From Sipunculus nudus (Eukaryota > Annelida > Sipuncula > Golfingiida > Sipunculidae), in assembly GCA_026874595.1 (NCBI GenBank), contig CM049318.1, positions 44,992,456-45,056,455 of the forward strand: a stretch of DNA of 64,000 nt, given 5' to 3'. Of this stretch, positions 1-11,421 are shown in pieces. Within the stretch, counting starts at the first letter, position 1; each line of letters opens with the position of its first letter. The notes under the pieces are model-generated. The model had not been told where the DNA came from. It did no database searches and saw only the letters and a list, made by a program, of their open reading frames with translations. A program made the position numbers and the translations under genes.

Positions 1-1303
1 CGATGGGATGAAAATTGCGACCTGTAGAGACTGGACAGACAAACAAGCAAACAAACAAACAGACAAACAGACATCCGCGACTGACCAACCAGCTTGCGAA
101 AATCGAAGATTTCCGGCAAGCAATAAAGTTGTGACTGTGCCTCCAACATGTATGATCATAGATGGGGCCCGGAGAGGCCGTCACGCACCGCTGCACACGC
201 CGGCCGCCCACCGTAGGGACCCTGCCGCCACTTGCGGCGACGGCACGTGTCTTCGTGGTTTGGCGAAAAACGGCGCGAGATTTGACGAGACTAACAATGT
301 GACCCCTGAATGTGACTGCGAGTGTCAGCCGCTATCCAGCGCTGCAAACCATGTGTCTGTAGCGTGAAAAATGACATAATTATAGGCATTTCTTTGAATG
401 GTCACGTGTTCTCGTTTCACGAGAAACGGTGCGAGATATGACGAGACTTGCGATTGAATGACTAAGAACTAGAGGGATGCTGTCTAACGCCAAACACCAG
501 ACCTTTCTATCGCAAATATCAACAGAGAGAGAAGCTGGAAAACTCCGAATTTTCAGATTGTCAAGTTTTACCCCAAAATTTGGTAACCATGGTAACGGCA
601 GCACAAAGCAACATGTGCGAAGGGATAAGCCAATGTTCCTAGTTTCAGATACGACCCAAAAAATGGTGTCACGTTTAATATTTTTTGAGATATTGCAGAA
701 AAATGATATGTTACAGTGTTTCATGTACCACGCCCCCTGGTGGCTATTTCCAAAAAATGAAAAATTGATTTCGAGATATTTCTAAACAACACAAAATATG
801 TCATTTTCAAAGTCATAGTTTAAAAAATGCGACCTGTAAGCCATATCTAATGAAATCTCGAAAATTCTCGTTTGACGAGAAATGGTGCGAGATTTTACGA
901 GACTTTTACTTGTATGATAAAAAGCTTATTTAGTACTATATGATGCAAAAAACTAGGAATCTCTAGCTTTAAAAATGACAAAGTTAGAAAAATTAGGCCT
1001 TTTATTTTCGAAAATCATGAGATTTCCCCCAAAATGTGTAACCATAGAAACAGCAGATTTCAGCAACATATACATCAGAAGAAAGGCCTTGGAATGCCGA
1101 TTAAAAGGAGCCATGTTTGAAGTGGCTATGACAAATAGTAATGGAGATATGAAGAAAAGAGCACTTTAGGAACTTTTGATGACCTTGACCTTGACCTTTG
1201 ACCTATATTGCCCAAAAACAATAGGCTTCTTGCATTTTTGATTCTACACAAACTGTGAAAGTTTGAAAGCGATGGGATGAAAATTGCGACCTGTAGAGAC
1301 TGG

Positions 1304-1341
1304 ACAGACAAACAAACAAACAAACAAACAGACAAACAGAC
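1304..1341. repeat. CAAA/CAGA microsatellite inside satellite A
   Basis: Tetranucleotide tract of pattern ACAGAC-(AAAC)n-AGAC-AAAC-AGAC, recurring once in every 1269-bp unit. Its length is almost constant across copies, which is unusual for a freely slipping microsatellite and shows that it spreads with the whole unit. Variants: G for A at 47 in copy 1; an extra A in copy 19 near 22900; extra G bases flanking the tract in copy 18 near 21607-21618; an extra C before it in copy 20 near 24151. Read as protein it gives the KQTNKQTDKQT strings that dominate spurious frames. Confidence 0.93.
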
Positions 1342-1430
1342 ATCCGCGACTGACCAACCAGCTTGCGAAAATCGAAGATTTCCGGCAAGCAATAAAGTTG
1401 TGACTGTGCCTCCAACATGTATGATCATAG

Positions 1431-1518
1431 ATGGGGCCCGGAGAGGCCGTCACGCACCGCTGCACACGCCGGCCGCCCACCGTAGGGACCCTGCCGCCAC
1501 TTGCGGCGACGGCACGTG
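1431..1518. repeat. GC-rich, CpG-rich module of the satellite A unit
   Basis: An 88-bp stretch, roughly two-thirds G+C with many CpG, sits in an otherwise AT-leaning unit and recurs at the same place in every copy. It runs from ATGGGGCCCGG to GGCACGTG and contains GCCGC-cactt-GCGGC, a 5-bp stem with a 5-nt loop, followed by a CACGTG E-box core. Its composition differs sharply from the flanks, so it may have been captured from elsewhere. I see no coding or RNA-gene signature in it. Whether it is methylated or transcribed cannot be told from sequence. Confidence 0.8.
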
Positions 1519-1677
1519 TCTTCGTGGTTTGGCGAAAAACGGCGCGAGATTTGACGAGACTAACAATGTGACCCCTGAATGTGACTGCGAGTGTCAGCCG
1601 CTATCCAGCGCTGCAAACCATGTGTCTGTAGCGTGAAAAATGACATAATTATAGGCATTTCTTTGAATGGTCACGTG

Positions 1678-1694
1678 TTCTCGTTTCACGAGAA
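1678..1694. repeat. Hairpin B of satellite A (7-bp stem, TTC loop)
   Basis: TTCTCGT-TTC-ACGAGAA is a perfect 7-bp inverted repeat with a 3-nt loop. It is followed by a GGTGCGAGAT..GACGAGACTT string. The same arrangement returns exactly 456 bp later (2134-2150) with the loop changed to TTG but both stem arms intact, and the GCGAGAT..GACGAGAC tail also occurs 156 bp upstream. It recurs in each unit at the 1269-bp period. Confidence 0.85.
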
Positions 1695-2133
1695 ACGGTG
1701 CGAGATATGACGAGACTTGCGATTGAATGACTAAGAACTAGAGGGATGCTGTCTAACGCCAAACACCAGACCTTTCTATCGCAAATATCAACAGAGAGAG
1801 AAGCTGGAAAACTCCGAATTTTCAGATTGTCAAGTTTTACCCCAAAATTTGGTAACCATGGTAACGGCAGCACAAAGCAACATGTGCGAAGGGATAAGCC
1901 AATGTTCCTAGTTTCAGATACGACCCAAAAAATGGTGTCACGTTTAATATTTTTTGAGATATTGCAGAAAAATGATATGTTACAGTGTTTCATGTACCAC
2001 GCCCCCTGGTGGCTATTTCCAAAAAATGAAAAATTGATTTCGAGATATTTCTAAACAACACAAAATATGTCATTTTCAAAGTCATAGTTTAAAAAATGCG
2101 ACCTGTAAGCCATATCTAATGAAATCTCGAAAA

Positions 2134-2150
2134 TTCTCGTTTGACGAGAA
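2134..2150. repeat. Hairpin C of satellite A (7-bp stem, TTG loop)
   Basis: TTCTCGT-TTG-ACGAGAA is a second perfect 7-bp inverted repeat, exactly 456 bp after hairpin B. The flanking GGTGCGAGATTTTACGAGACTT is a diverged copy of the sequence after hairpin B. Stem retention with loop change suggests an old internal duplication in which the dyad was kept, though two examples cannot prove selection. Confidence 0.85.
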
Positions 2151-2448
2151 ATGGTGCGAGATTTTACGAGACTTTTACTTGTATGATAAAAAGCTTATTT
2201 AGTACTATATGATGCAAAAAACTAGGAATCTCTAGCTTTAAAAATGACAAAGTTAGAAAAATTAGGCCTTTTATTTTCGAAAATCATGAGATTTCCCCCA
2301 AAATGTGTAACCATAGAAACAGCAGATTTCAGCAACATATACATCAGAAGAAAGGCCTTGGAATGCCGATTAAAAGGAGCCATGTTTGAAGTGGCTATGA
2401 CAAATAGTAATGGAGATATGAAGAAAAGAGCACTTTAGGAACTTTTGA

Positions 2449-2473
2449 TGACCTTGACCTTGACCTTTGACCT
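2449..2473 (-). promoter_or_regulatory. Four TGACCT half-sites: nuclear-receptor-type AGGTCA cluster
   Basis: The plus strand reads TGACCT three times without spacing, then T, then TGACCT. On the minus strand this is AGGTCA-A-AGGTCA-AGGTCA-AGGTCA: a DR1 followed by two DR0 steps, and it also contains TCAAGGTCA, the monomer site used by SF-1/FTZ-F1 and ERR class receptors. The cluster is in every unit (first at 1180-1204) and is mostly intact even in error-prone copies. Whether any receptor binds it is unknown; simple repeat drift of a 6-mer could give the same pattern. Confidence 0.6.
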
Positions 2474-5400
2474 ATATTGCCCAAAAACAATAGGCTTCTT
2501 GCATTTTTGATTCTACACAAACTGTGAAAGTTTGAAAGCGATGGGATGAAAATTGCGACCTGTAGAGACTGGACAGACAAACAAACAAACAAACAAACAG
2601 ACAAACAGACATCCGCGACTGACCAACCAGCTTGCGAAAATCGAAGATTTCCGGCAAGCAATAAAGTTGTGACTGTGCCTCCAACATGTATGATCATAGA
2701 TGGGGCCCGGAGAGGCCGTCACGCACCGCTGCACACGCCGGCCGCCCACCGTAGGGACCCTGCCGCCACTTGCGGCGACGGCACGTGTCTTCGTGGTTTG
2801 GCGAAAAACGGCGCGAGATTTGACGAGACTAACAATGTGACCCCTGAATGTGACTGCGAGTGTCAGCCGCTATCCAGCGCTGCAAACCATGTGTCTGTAG
2901 CGTGAAAAATGACATAATTATAGGCATTTCTTTGAATGGTCACGTGTTCTCGTTTCACGAGAAACGGTGCGAGATATGACGAGACTTGCGATTGAATGAC
3001 TAAGAACTAGAGGGATGCTGTCTAACGCCAAACACCAGACCTTTCTATCGCAAATATCAACAGAGAGAGAAGCTGGAAAACTCCGAATTTTCAGATTGTC
3101 AAGTTTTACCCCAAAATTTGGTAACCATGGTAACGGCAGCACAAAGCAACATGTGCGAAGGGATAAGCCAATGTTCCTAGTTTCAGATACGACCCAAAAA
3201 ATGGTGTCACGTTTAATATTTTTTGAGATATTGCAGAAAAATGATATGTTACAGTGTTTCATGTACCACGCCCCCTGGTGGCTATTTCCAAAAAATGAAA
3301 AATTGATTTCGAGATATTTCTAAACAACACAAAATATGTCATTTTCAAAGTCATAGTTTAAAAAATGCGACCTGTAAGCCATATCTAATGAAATCTCGAA
3401 AATTCTCGTTTGACGAGAAATGGTGCGAGATTTTACGAGACTTTTACTTGTATGATAAAAAGCTTATTTAGTACTATATGATGCAAAAAACTAGGAATCT
3501 CTAGCTTTAAAAATGACAAAGTTAGAAAAATTAGGCCTTTTATTTTCGAAAATCATGAGATTTCCCCCAAAATGTGTAACCATAGAAACAGCAGATTTCA
3601 GCAACATATACATCAGAAGAAAGGCCTTGGAATGCCGATTAAAAGGAGCCATGTTTGAAGTGGCTATGACAAATAGTAATGGAGATATGAAGAAAAGAGC
3701 ACTTTAGGAACTTTTGATGACCTTGACCTTGACCTTTGACCTATATTGCCCAAAAACAATAGGCTTCTTGCATTTTTGATTCTACACAAACTGTGAAAGT
3801 TTGAAAGCGATGGGATGAAAATTGCGACCTGTAGAGACTGGACAGACAAACAAACAAACAAACAAACAGACAAACAGACATCCGCGACTGACCAACCAGC
3901 TTGCGAAAATCGAAGATTTCCGGCAAGCAATAAAGTTGTGACTGTGCCTCCAACATGTATGATCATAGATGGGGCCCGGAGAGGCCGTCACGCACCGCTG
4001 CACACGCCGGCCGCCCACCGTAGGGACCCTGCCGCCACTTGCGGCGACGGCACGTGTCTTCGTGGTTTGGCGAAAAACGGCGCGAGATTTGACGAGACTA
4101 ACAATGTGACCCCTGAATGTGACTGCGAGTGTCAGCCGCTATCCAGCGCTGCAAACCATGTGTCTGTAGCGTGAAAAATGACATAATTATAGGCATTTCT
4201 TTGAATGGTCACGTGTTCTCGTTTCACGAGAAACGGTGCGAGATATGACGAGACTTGCGATTGAATGACTAAGAACTAGAGGGATGCTGTCTAACGCCAA
4301 ACACCAGACCTTTCTATCGCAAATATCAACAGAGAGAGAAGCTGGAAAACTCCGAATTTTCAGATTGTCAAGTTTTACCCCAAAATTTGGTAACCATGGT
4401 AACGGCAGCACAAAGCAACATGTGCGAAGGGATAAGCCAATGTTCCTAGTTTCAGATACGACCCAAAAAATGGTGTCACGTTTAATATTTTTTGAGATAT
4501 TGCAGAAAAATGATATGTTACAGTGTTTCATGTACCACGCCCCCTGGTGGCTATTTCCAAAAAATGAAAAATTGATTTCGAGATATTTCTAAACAACACA
4601 AAATATGTCATTTTCAAAGTCATAGTTTAAAAAATGCGACCTGTAAGCCATATCTAATGAAATCTCGAAAATTCTCGTTTGACGAGAAATGGTGCGAGAT
4701 TTTACGAGACTTTTACTTGTATGATAAAAAGCTTATTTAGTACTATATGATGCAAAAAACTAGGAATCTCTAGCTTTAAAAATGACAAAGTTAGAAAAAT
4801 TAGGCCTTTTATTTTCGAAAATCATGAGATTTCCCCCAAAATGTGTAACCATAGAAACAGCAGATTTCAGCAACATATACATCAGAAGAAAGGCCTTGGA
4901 ATGCCGATTAAAAGGAGCCATGTTTGAAGTGGCTATGACAAATAGTAATGGAGATATGAAGAAAAGAGCACTTTAGGAACTTTTGATGACCTTGACCTTG
5001 ACCTTTGACCTATATTGCCCAAAAACAATAGGCTTCTTGCATTTTTGATTCTACACAAACTGTGAAAGTTTGAAAGCGATGGGATGAAAATTGCGACCTG
5101 TAGAGACTGGACAGACAAACAAACAAACAAACAAACAGACAAACAGACATCCGCGACTGACCAACCAGCTTGCGAAAATCGAAGATTTCCGGCAAGCAAT
5201 AAAGTTGTGACTGTGCCTCCAACATGTATGATCATAGATGGGGCCCGGAGAGGCCGTCACGCACCGCTGCACACGCCGGCCGCCCACCGTAGGGACCCTG
5301 CCGCCACTTGCGGCGACGGCACGTGTCTTCGTGGTTTGGCGAAAAACGGCGCGAGATTTGACGAGACTAACAATGTGACCCCTGAATGTGACTGCGAGTG

Positions 5401-8400
5401 TCAGCCGCTATCCAGCGCTGCAAACCATGTGTCTGTAGCGTGAAAAATGACATAATTATAGGCATTTCTTTGAATGGTCACGTGTTCTCGTTTCACGAGA
5501 AACGGTGCGAGATATGACGAGACTTGCGATTGAATGACTAAGAACTAGAGGGATGCTGTCTAACGCCAAACACCAGACCTTTCTATCGCAAATATCAACA
5601 GAGAGAGAAGCTGGAAAACTCCGAATTTTCAGATTGTCAAGTTTTACCCCAAAATTTGGTAACCATGGTAACGGCAGCACAAAGCAACATGTGCGAAGGG
5701 ATAAGCCAATGTTCCTAGTTTCAGATACGACCCAAAAAATGGTGTCACGTTTAATATTTTTTGAGATATTGCAGAAAAATGATATGTTACAGTGTTTCAT
5801 GTACCACGCCCCCTGGTGGCTATTTCCAAAAAATGAAAAATTGATTTCGAGATATTTCTAAACAACACAAAATATGTCATTTTCAAAGTCATAGTTTAAA
5901 AAATGCGACCTGTAAGCCATATCTAATGAAATCTCGAAAATTCTCGTTTGACGAGAAATGGTGCGAGATTTTACGAGACTTTTACTTGTATGATAAAAAG
6001 CTTATTTAGTACTATATGATGCAAAAAACTAGGAATCTCTAGCTTTAAAAATGACAAAGTTAGAAAAATTAGGCCTTTTATTTTCGAAAATCATGAGATT
6101 TCCCCCAAAATGTGTAACCATAGAAACAGCAGATTTCAGCAACATATACATCAGAAGAAAGGCCTTGGAATGCCGATTAAAAGGAGCCATGTTTGAAGTG
6201 GCTATGACAAATAGTAATGGAGATATGAAGAAAAGAGCACTTTAGGAACTTTTGATGACCTTGACCTTGACCTTTGACCTATATTGCCCAAAAACAATAG
6301 GCTTCTTGCATTTTTGATTCTACACAAACTGTGAAAGTTTGAAAGCGATGGGATGAAAATTGCGACCTGTAGAGACTGGACAGACAAACAAACAAACAAA
6401 CAAACAGACAAACAGACATCCGCGACTGACCAACCAGCTTGCGAAAATCGAAGATTTCCGGCAAGCAATAAAGTTGTGACTGTGCCTCCAACATGTATGA
6501 TCATAGATGGGGCCCGGAGAGGCCGTCACGCACCGCTGCACACGCCGGCCGCCCACCGTAGGGACCCTGCCGCCACTTGCGGCGACGGCACGTGTCTTCG
6601 TGGTTTGGCGAAAAACGGCGCGAGATTTGACGAGACTAACAATGTGACCCCTGAATGTGACTGCGAGTGTCAGCCGCTATCCAGCGCTGCAAACCATGTG
6701 TCTGTAGCGTGAAAAATGACATAATTATAGGCATTTCTTTGAATGGTCACGTGTTCTCGTTTCACGAGAAACGGTGCGAGATATGACGAGACTTGCGATT
6801 GAATGACTAAGAACTAGAGGGATGCTGTCTAACGCCAAACACCAGACCTTTCTATCGCAAATATCAACAGAGAGAGAAGCTGGAAAACTCCGAATTTTCA
6901 GATTGTCAAGTTTTACCCCAAAATTTGGTAACCATGGTAACGGCAGCACAAAGCAACATGTGCGAAGGGATAAGCCAATGTTCCTAGTTTCAGATACGAC
7001 CCAAAAAATGGTGTCACGTTTAATATTTTTTGAGATATTGCAGAAAAATGATATGTTACAGTGTTTCATGTACCACGCCCCCTGGTGGCTATTTCCAAAA
7101 AATGAAAAATTGATTTCGAGATATTTCTAAACAACACAAAATATGTCATTTTCAAAGTCATAGTTTAAAAAATGCGACCTGTAAGCCATATCTAATGAAA
7201 TCTCGAAAATTCTCGTTTGACGAGAAATGGTGCGAGATTTTACGAGACTTTTACTTGTATGATAAAAAGCTTATTTAGTACTATATGATGCAAAAAACTA
7301 GGAATCTCTAGCTTTAAAAATGACAAAGTTAGAAAAATTAGGCCTTTTATTTTCGAAAATCATGAGATTTCCCCCAAAATGTGTAACCATAGAAACAGCA
7401 GATTTCAGCAACATATACATCAGAAGAAAGGCCTTGGAATGCCGATTAAAAGGAGCCATGTTTGAAGTGGCTATGACAAATAGTAATGGAGATATGAAGA
7501 AAAGAGCACTTTAGGAACTTTTGATGACCTTGACCTTGACCTTTGACCTATATTGCCCAAAAACAATAGGCTTCTTGCATTTTTGATTCTACACAAACTG
7601 TGAAAGTTTGAAAGCGATGGGATGAAAATTGCGACCTGTAGAGACTGGACAGACAAACAAACAAACAAACAAACAGACAAACAGACATCCGCGACTGACC
7701 AACCAGCTTGCGAAAATCGAAGATTTCCGGCAAGCAATAAAGTTGTGACTGTGCCTCCAACATGTATGATCATAGATGGGGCCCGGAGAGGCCGTCACGC
7801 ACCGCTGCACACGCCGGCCGCCCACCGTAGGGACCCTGCCGCCACTTGCGGCGACGGCACGTGTCTTCGTGGTTTGGCGAAAAACGGCGCGAGATTTGAC
7901 GAGACTAACAATGTGACCCCTGAATGTGACTGCGAGTGTCAGCCGCTATCCAGCGCTGCAAACCATGTGTCTGTAGCGTGAAAAATGACATAATTATAGG
8001 CATTTCTTTGAATGGTCACGTGTTCTCGTTTCACGAGAAACGGTGCGAGATATGACGAGACTTGCGATTGAATGACTAAGAACTAGAGGGATGCTGTCTA
8101 ACGCCAAACACCAGACCTTTCTATCGCAAATATCAACAGAGAGAGAAGCTGGAAAACTCCGAATTTTCAGATTGTCAAGTTTTACCCCAAAATTTGGTAA
8201 CCATGGTAACGGCAGCACAAAGCAACATGTGCGAAGGGATAAGCCAATGTTCCTAGTTTCAGATACGACCCAAAAAATGGTGTCACGTTTAATATTTTTT
8301 GAGATATTGCAGAAAAATGATATGTTACAGTGTTTCATGTACCACGCCCCCTGGTGGCTATTTCCAAAAAATGAAAAATTGATTTCGAGATATTTCTAAA

Positions 8401-11400
8401 CAACACAAAATATGTCATTTTCAAAGTCATAGTTTAAAAAATGCGACCTGTAAGCCATATCTAATGAAATCTCGAAAATTCTCGTTTGACGAGAAATGGT
8501 GCGAGATTTTACGAGACTTTTACTTGTATGATAAAAAGCTTATTTAGTACTATATGATGCAAAAAACTAGGAATCTCTAGCTTTAAAAATGACAAAGTTA
8601 GAAAAATTAGGCCTTTTATTTTCGAAAATCATGAGATTTCCCCCAAAATGTGTAACCATAGAAACAGCAGATTTCAGCAACATATACATCAGAAGAAAGG
8701 CCTTGGAATGCCGATTAAAAGGAGCCATGTTTGAAGTGGCTATGACAAATAGTAATGGAGATATGAAGAAAAGAGCACTTTAGGAACTTTTGATGACCTT
8801 GACCTTGACCTTTGACCTATATTGCCCAAAAACAATAGGCTTCTTGCATTTTTGATTCTACACAAACTGTGAAAGTTTGAAAGCGATGGGATGAAAATTG
8901 CGACCTGTAGAGACTGGACAGACAAACAAACAAACAAACAAACAGACAAACAGACATCCGCGACTGACCAACCAGCTTGCGAAAATCGAAGATTTCCGGC
9001 AAGCAATAAAGTTGTGACTGTGCCTCCAACATGTATGATCATAGATGGGGCCCGGAGAGGCCGTCACGCACCGCTGCACACGCCGGCCGCCCACCGTAGG
9101 GACCCTGCCGCCACTTGCGGCGACGGCACGTGTCTTCGTGGTTTGGCGAAAAACGGCGCGAGATTTGACGAGACTAACAATGTGACCCCTGAATGTGACT
9201 GCGAGTGTCAGCCGCTATCCAGCGCTGCAAACCATGTGTCTGTAGCGTGAAAAATGACATAATTATAGGCATTTCTTTGAATGGTCACGTGTTCTCGTTT
9301 CACGAGAAACGGTGCGAGATATGACGAGACTTGCGATTGAATGACTAAGAACTAGAGGGATGCTGTCTAACGCCAAACACCAGACCTTTCTATCGCAAAT
9401 ATCAACAGAGAGAGAAGCTGGAAAACTCCGAATTTTCAGATTGTCAAGTTTTACCCCAAAATTTGGTAACCATGGTAACGGCAGCACAAAGCAACATGTG
9501 CGAAGGGATAAGCCAATGTTCCTAGTTTCAGATACGACCCAAAAAATGGTGTCACGTTTAATATTTTTTGAGATATTGCAGAAAAATGATATGTTACAGT
9601 GTTTCATGTACCACGCCCCCTGGTGGCTATTTCCAAAAAATGAAAAATTGATTTCGAGATATTTCTAAACAACACAAAATATGTCATTTTCAAAGTCATA
9701 GTTTAAAAAATGCGACCTGTAAGCCATATCTAATGAAATCTCGAAAATTCTCGTTTGACGAGAAATGGTGCGAGATTTTACGAGACTTTTACTTGTATGA
9801 TAAAAAGCTTATTTAGTACTATATGATGCAAAAAACTAGGAATCTCTAGCTTTAAAAATGACAAAGTTAGAAAAATTAGGCCTTTTATTTTCGAAAATCA
9901 TGAGATTTCCCCCAAAATGTGTAACCATAGAAACAGCAGATTTCAGCAACATATACATCAGAAGAAAGGCCTTGGAATGCCGATTAAAAGGAGCCATGTT
10001 TGAAGTGGCTATGACAAATAGTAATGGAGATATGAAGAAAAGAGCACTTTAGGAACTTTTGATGACCTTGACCTTGACCTTTGACCTATATTGCCCAAAA
10101 ACAATAGGCTTCTTGCATTTTTGATTCTACACAAACTGTGAAAGTTTGAAAGCGATGGGATGAAAATTGCGACCTGTAGAGACTGGACAGACAAACAAAC
10201 AAACAAACAAACAGACAAACAGACATCCGCGACTGACCAACCAGCTTGCGAAAATCGAAGATTTCCGGCAAGCAATAAAGTTGTGACTGTGCCTCCAACA
10301 TGTATGATCATAGATGGGGCCCGGAGAGGCCGTCACGCACCGCTGCACACGCCGGCCGCCCACCGTAGGGACCCTGCCGCCACTTGCGGCGACGGCACGT
10401 GTCTTCGTGGTTTGGCGAAAAACGGCGCGAGATTTGACGAGACTAACAATGTGACCCCTGAATGTGACTGCGAGTGTCAGCCGCTATCCAGCGCTGCAAA
10501 CCATGTGTCTGTAGCGTGAAAAATGACATAATTATAGGCATTTCTTTGAATGGTCACGTGTTCTCGTTTCACGAGAAACGGTGCGAGATATGACGAGACT
10601 TGCGATTGAATGACTAAGAACTAGAGGGATGCTGTCTAACGCCAAACACCAGACCTTTCTATCGCAAATATCAACAGAGAGAGAAGCTGGAAAACTCCGA
10701 ATTTTCAGATTGTCAAGTTTTACCCCAAAATTTGGTAACCATGGTAACGGCAGCACAAAGCAACATGTGCGAAGGGATAAGCCAATGTTCCTAGTTTCAG
10801 ATACGACCCAAAAAATGGTGTCACGTTTAATATTTTTTGAGATATTGCAGAAAAATGATATGTTACAGTGTTTCATGTACCACGCCCCCTGGTGGCTATT
10901 TCCAAAAAATGAAAAATTGATTTCGAGATATTTCTAAACAACACAAAATATGTCATTTTCAAAGTCATAGTTTAAAAAATGCGACCTGTAAGCCATATCT
11001 AATGAAATCTCGAAAATTCTCGTTTGACGAGAAATGGTGCGAGATTTTACGAGACTTTTACTTGTATGATAAAAAGCTTATTTAGTACTATATGATGCAA
11101 AAAACTAGGAATCTCTAGCTTTAAAAATGACAAAGTTAGAAAAATTAGGCCTTTTATTTTCGAAAATCATGAGATTTCCCCCAAAATGTGTAACCATAGA
11201 AACAGCAGATTTCAGCAACATATACATCAGAAGAAAGGCCTTGGAATGCCGATTAAAAGGAGCCATGTTTGAAGTGGCTATGACAAATAGTAATGGAGAT
11301 ATGAAGAAAAGAGCACTTTAGGAACTTTTGATGACCTTGACCTTGACCTTTGACCTATATTGCCCAAAAACAATAGGCTTCTTGCATTTTTGATTCTACA

Positions 11401-11421
11401 CAAACTGTGAAAGTTTGAAAG

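Larger units (their letters stand above)
1675..2330. repeat. Ancient internal duplication within the satellite A unit (offset 456 bp)
   Basis: Two halves of the unit align at a constant offset of 456 bp. The hairpin TTCTCGT at 1678 pairs with 2134, GCGAGAT at 1700 pairs with 2156, and the CCCC-AAAA at 1840 pairs with 2296, followed in both by GTAACCAT and CAGCA. Between these anchors the two copies have drifted strongly but keep spacing. A GCGACCTGTA string near 1287 and near 2098 is a further shared word at a different spacing. The present 1269-bp unit is therefore probably a compound of older, shorter repeats. Confidence 0.75.
1270..2538. repeat. Reference unit of satellite A (copy 2)
   Basis: Used here to locate the modules of the 1269-bp unit. 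In order: unique start with GCGACCTGTA; CAAA/CAGA microsatellite (1304-1341, overlapping a GGACAGAC lead-in); a moderately AT-rich stretch; GC-rich module (1431-1518); a motif of the type GGCGCGAGATTTGACGAGAC near 1541-1560; hairpin B (1678-1694); the block CCCCAAAATTTGGTAACCATGG near 1840-1861; an AT-rich middle; a second GCGACCTGTA near 2098; hairpin C (2134-2150); a diverged copy of the CCCCAAAA..GTAACCAT block near 2296-2313; and the TGACCT cluster (2449-2473). Unit length is divisible by three, so reading frames are in register between copies, but stops occur in every frame within each unit. Confidence 0.95.

Noticed and set aside
1304-1341. Telomere-like or interstitial telomeric repeat
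   Set aside because: The tract is CAAA/CAGA, not TTAGGG or a common variant, and lies inside each satellite unit.
1277-1636. 119-codon frame repeated in each satellite A unit, and 114-, 102- and 100-codon companions
   Set aside because: Identical only because the DNA units are identical. The frame begins with a translated CAAA microsatellite, all frames overlap others on both strands, and indels in later copies break them without compensation.
1270-2538. Autonomous transposon repeated in tandem
   Set aside because: No transposase, integrase, reverse transcriptase or rolling-circle replication protein is encoded, and I cannot see terminal inverted repeats or target-site duplications at unit borders. 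A non-autonomous ancestor remains possible.
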